64,000 bases of DNA from Kordia sp. TARA_039_SRF (GTDB taxonomy: Bacteria > Bacteroidota > Bacteroidia > Flavobacteriales > Flavobacteriaceae), in contig SMNH02000007.1 in assembly GCA_006383075.2 (NCBI GenBank), positions 106,074-170,073 on the forward strand, read 5' to 3'. Below the pieces are notes generated by a model. That model made no database searches, had not been told where the DNA came from, and worked only from the letters and a program-made list of their open reading frames with translations. Shown piece after piece: positions 61,797 through 64,000 of this stretch. The position numbers were made by a program, and so were the translations under genes. The stretch's first letter is position 1. Every line of letters starts with the position of its first letter.

Positions 61797-62885
61797 TTAG
61801 TCAAAATAACTAAAGGTTTCTCCGTCTTTTATGGTTAACAAAGTTTCATAAATCAGGCGGATTACATTCTCCACATCATCTTTGTGAACGGTTTCTACAG
61901 TTGTGTGCATATAACGCAACGGAAGTGAAATCAACGCGGAAGGAACGCCGCCATTACTGTAGGCAAAAGCATCCGTATCCGTTCCTGTAGAACGGCTAGA
62001 AGCCATGCGCTGGAAAGGAATTCCTTTATCTTCAGCAGTTTCTATAATACGCTCGCGCAATCTGTTTTGAACTGCTGGCGCGTACGAAATCACAGGACCT
62101 TTGCCAATTTTTGTTTCTCCTTGCGTTTTCTTATCAATCATAGGAGTGGTGGTATCGTGACAAACATCTGTTACAATAGCCACATTTGGTTTTATGGTTT
62201 CCGTAATCATTTGCGCTCCACGCAAGCCAATTTCCTCTTGCACAGAATTGGTTACGTACAACCCAAACGGAAGTTTCACCTTATTCTCGTGTAACAAACG
62301 CGCGACTTCGGCAACCATAAATCCACCAGCTCTATTATCAATAGCTCTACACACAAACTTATCTTTATTCAGCACATGAAATTCATCTGGATAGGTAATC
62401 ACGCAACCTACATGTACACCAAGTTCTTCCACTTCTTTTTTGTTAGAACAGCCTACATCGATAAAAATATTATCAAGCTTTGGTGGATCTTCCTTTGATT
62501 TGTTACGTGTGTGAATCGCTGGCCATCCAAAAACACCTTTTACAATTCCGTTCTTCGTGTGAATATTCACCCACTTTGAAGGCGCAATTTGATGATCGCT
62601 TCCACCGTTACGAATTACGTACAACAAGCCATTATCAGTAATATAATTTACATACCACGAAATTTCGTCAGCATGTCCTTCAATAACAACTTTGTACTTT
62701 GCCTTTGGGTTAATAACACCTACAGCAGTACCATACGAATCTGTAATAAACTCATCTACGTATGGTTTCAAATAATCCATCCAAATCTTCTGTCCATTCC
62801 ACTCATAACCTGTTGGCGCTGCATTATTCAAATATTTTTCCAAAAAAGTCATTGACTTCTTATTAATAATTTTCTTTTTTGCCAT
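61797..62885 (-). CDS. M42-family metallopeptidase (tetrahedral aminopeptidase-like)
   Basis: 362 residues, no signal peptide. Di-zinc site motifs: VVIEGHADEISWYV, FVCRAIDNRAGG, SVQEEIGLRGAQ, VTDVCHD and PLRYMHTTVETVHKDD. M42 enzymes form large dodecamers that trim peptides in the cytoplasm; some homologues are mislabelled as endoglucanases. Divergent from DUF4294, a gene order frequent in flavobacteria as I remember it. Confidence 0.92.
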   Translation of the reverse strand: MAKKKIINKKSMTFLEKYLNNAAPTGYEWNGQKIWMDYLKPYVDEFITDSYGTAVGVINPKAKYKVVIEGHADEISWYVNYITDNGLLYVIRNGGSDHQIAPSKWVNIHTKNGIVKGVFGWPAIHTRNKSKEDPPKLDNIFIDVGCSNKKEVEELGVHVGCVITYPDEFHVLNKDKFVCRAIDNRAGGFMVAEVARLLHENKVKLPFGLYVTNSVQEEIGLRGAQMITETIKPNVAIVTDVCHDTTTPMIDKKTQGETKIGKGPVISYAPAVQNRLRERIIETAEDKGIPFQRMASSRSTGTDTDAFAYSNGGVPSALISLPLRYMHTTVETVHKDDVENVIRLIYETLLTIKDGETFSYFD

Positions 62886-62996
62886 AAATTTTTAATTTAA
62901 TTCTGACGAAAATAATAATATTAAAACAGATTTAATAGTTATAATGGAATGAATTATTAAATTTGATATAAAATTAGCGAAACATCAAAAGCCTAC

Positions 62997-63674
62997 ATGA
63001 AAAAGATAAGCTTTGTCATAACAATACTATTTGTATGTGTCTGTAATGCGCAAATCATATCGCAAGACACAACAAAGGTGAAGCCTTTTATCATTAAAGG
63101 TGACACCATTCCGCAAACATCTATCAAATTAGATGAGGTCATAGTATTCAATAAGCTTAAATTCGAATCAAAAGAAGAGCGCATTCGCTATCTCATCCTT
63201 AGAAGAAAAACACTCAAAGTATATCCGTATGCAAAATTGGCGGCAGAGCGCTTGGTAACATTAAACGAACGACTTAATAAAATAGACTCTAGGTCAAAAC
63301 GACGAAGATATACCAGACGTGTACAAAAATTCATTGAAAAAGAACTTACAGGAAAGCTAAAAAAACTAACCAAAACAGAAGGACAAATACTAGTAAAGCT
63401 CATTCATCGCCAAACAGGAGAAACAGCTTTCAAACTCGTCAAAAGACTCCGAAGCGGCTGGAAAGCATTTTGGTACAACACAACCGCAAACCTGTTTGAC
63501 ATTTCACTCAAAAAAGAATACCAACCTGAGTCCAATCACGAAGACTATCTCATAGAAGACATCCTGCAACGCGCTTTTTACAACAATCAACTAAAAGAGC
63601 AACCATCGGCATTGCCATTCTCCTACCTAGAGCTCACCGATAAATGGTCAGCACCAGTACAAGAAAAAAAATAA
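62997..63674 (+). CDS. DUF4294 protein
   Basis: 225 residues with signal peptide MKKISFVITILFVCVCNAQ. The DUF4294 core (about 30-195) is recognised from KGDTIPQTSIKLDEVIVFN, YLILRRKTLKVYPYAKLAAE and GQILVKLIHRQTG followed by FKLVKRLRSGWKAFWYNTTA. A basic, helical periplasmic protein of unknown function, restricted mainly to Bacteroidota. Confidence 0.88.
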   Translation: MKKISFVITILFVCVCNAQIISQDTTKVKPFIIKGDTIPQTSIKLDEVIVFNKLKFESKEERIRYLILRRKTLKVYPYAKLAAERLVTLNERLNKIDSRSKRRRYTRRVQKFIEKELTGKLKKLTKTEGQILVKLIHRQTGETAFKLVKRLRSGWKAFWYNTTANLFDISLKKEYQPESNHEDYLIEDILQRAFYNNQLKEQPSALPFSYLELTDKWSAPVQEKK

Positions 63675-64000
63675 CCTAACACTTAGGCGCAGCGACCCAA
63701 CACCTAATATCCAACACCTAACACCAAGAACAATAGGGTTCCCTTTTTTCTTTTTTTTGGGGGTAAAAAAGAAAACGGTCACGCTTTCGCAAGTCGCTCT
63801 TTGGGTTTTGTTTAAAAAAATGACCAATAAAAGTCAAAGAAAGCGTCTGTAAACAAAAAAAAGCCAAGTAATTTCAAAACAAGGAGCTCCAACAAATGCT
63901 CAATCGTTAACCCGAAAGAAATGTTGAATTATGAATTGTGAATGTTGGATGAAGAGTCACGAGTAAGGAATCAAGAGTCATGAGCCAAGCGTCAAGACAA
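63675..64000. other. right-end intergenic with simple-sequence tracts
   Basis: No gene seen. Loosely repeated CCAACACCTAA words at 63676-63730 (R5 copy B), a T-run and GGGGGTAAAAAAGAAAACGG segment that may be a hairpin relic, and a GAGTCA/GAATCAAGAG tract at about 63950-63995 resembling the one before crcB. Confidence 0.55.

Overview
The window looks like chromosome from a marine-type member of the Flavobacteriaceae (Bacteroidota); a Kordia-like genus is a guess. Evidence: low G+C, almost no Shine-Dalgarno sequences, two secreted proteins with type IX secretion (T9SS) C-terminal sorting domains, many SpII lipoproteins, and typical flavobacterial families (DUF4197, DUF4294, DUF4920, stand-alone MnmD, fused isobutyryl-CoA mutase IcmF, TlpA-like oxidoreductases). 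No rRNA, tRNA, CRISPR array, integrase or intact insertion sequence was recognised.

Layout. 0-5 kb: end of an unidentified gene, a secreted DUF1579-like protein, then minus-strand accessory genes: a peptidoglycan-binding M15 peptidase, a small protein with an HNH/AHH-type nuclease domain and an N-terminus like that of contractile-injection-system cargo, a DUF2007 protein, a frameshifted Cys-rich gene and a DUF4197 lipoprotein. 5-11 kb: Crp-like regulator, peroxiredoxin, short-chain dehydrogenase, then icmF and a YfbM-like gene. 11-14.4 kb: a T9SS-exported protein made of six 121-residue repeats. 14.5-22 kb: AraC-type regulator, three small precursor-like peptides, two paralogous membrane-anchored TlpA proteins and a C39-like/VKOR/DsbA triple fusion. 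This is the most system-like part of the window: small cysteine-containing leader peptides surrounded by disulfide-forming enzymes, with no recognisable lanthipeptide or radical-SAM enzyme. 22.7-26.3 kb: DUF4328, DJ-1/PfpI and CocE-type hydrolase genes. 26.7-31 kb: a tight minus-strand operon of ABC ATPase, ABC permease, MscS channel and sigma-54-type response regulator. 31.5-38.7 kb: dnaJ-grpE, YceI, TIGR01777, mnmD-DUF4920, ilvE and a MazG-like pyrophosphohydrolase.

39-46 kb: a NarL/LuxR response regulator and a TPR histidine kinase are separated by an A/T-rich stretch carrying a cytoplasmic trypsin-like protease with an intact H/D/S triad and an unknown protein. The kinase itself is a mosaic (A/T-rich TPR half, normal catalytic half). 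Next is a coiled-coil protein with three CX28C modules repeated every 126 residues. 46-53 kb: adenine deaminase, an M49 peptidase, SRPBCC/GyrI-like protein, CrcB, and a PII-AmtB pair whose upstream region has four TACCCT-type motifs. 53.7-64 kb: DUF1684 lipoprotein, S74-chaperone/T9SS protein, a tiny ORF plus terminator ahead of an MFS-VOC pair, an outer-membrane barrel, PPK2, M28 and M42 peptidases, and DUF4294.

Intergenic space is rich in interspersed repeats: three copies of a ~170-220 bp element beginning with an 11-bp perfect hairpin, three copies of a multi-hairpin element, two copies each of two shorter REP-like sequences, single structured elements with 9-12 bp terminal inverted repeats, and sloppy simple-sequence tracts. 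Starts were moved to internal ATGs where a signal peptide or conserved domain began there.
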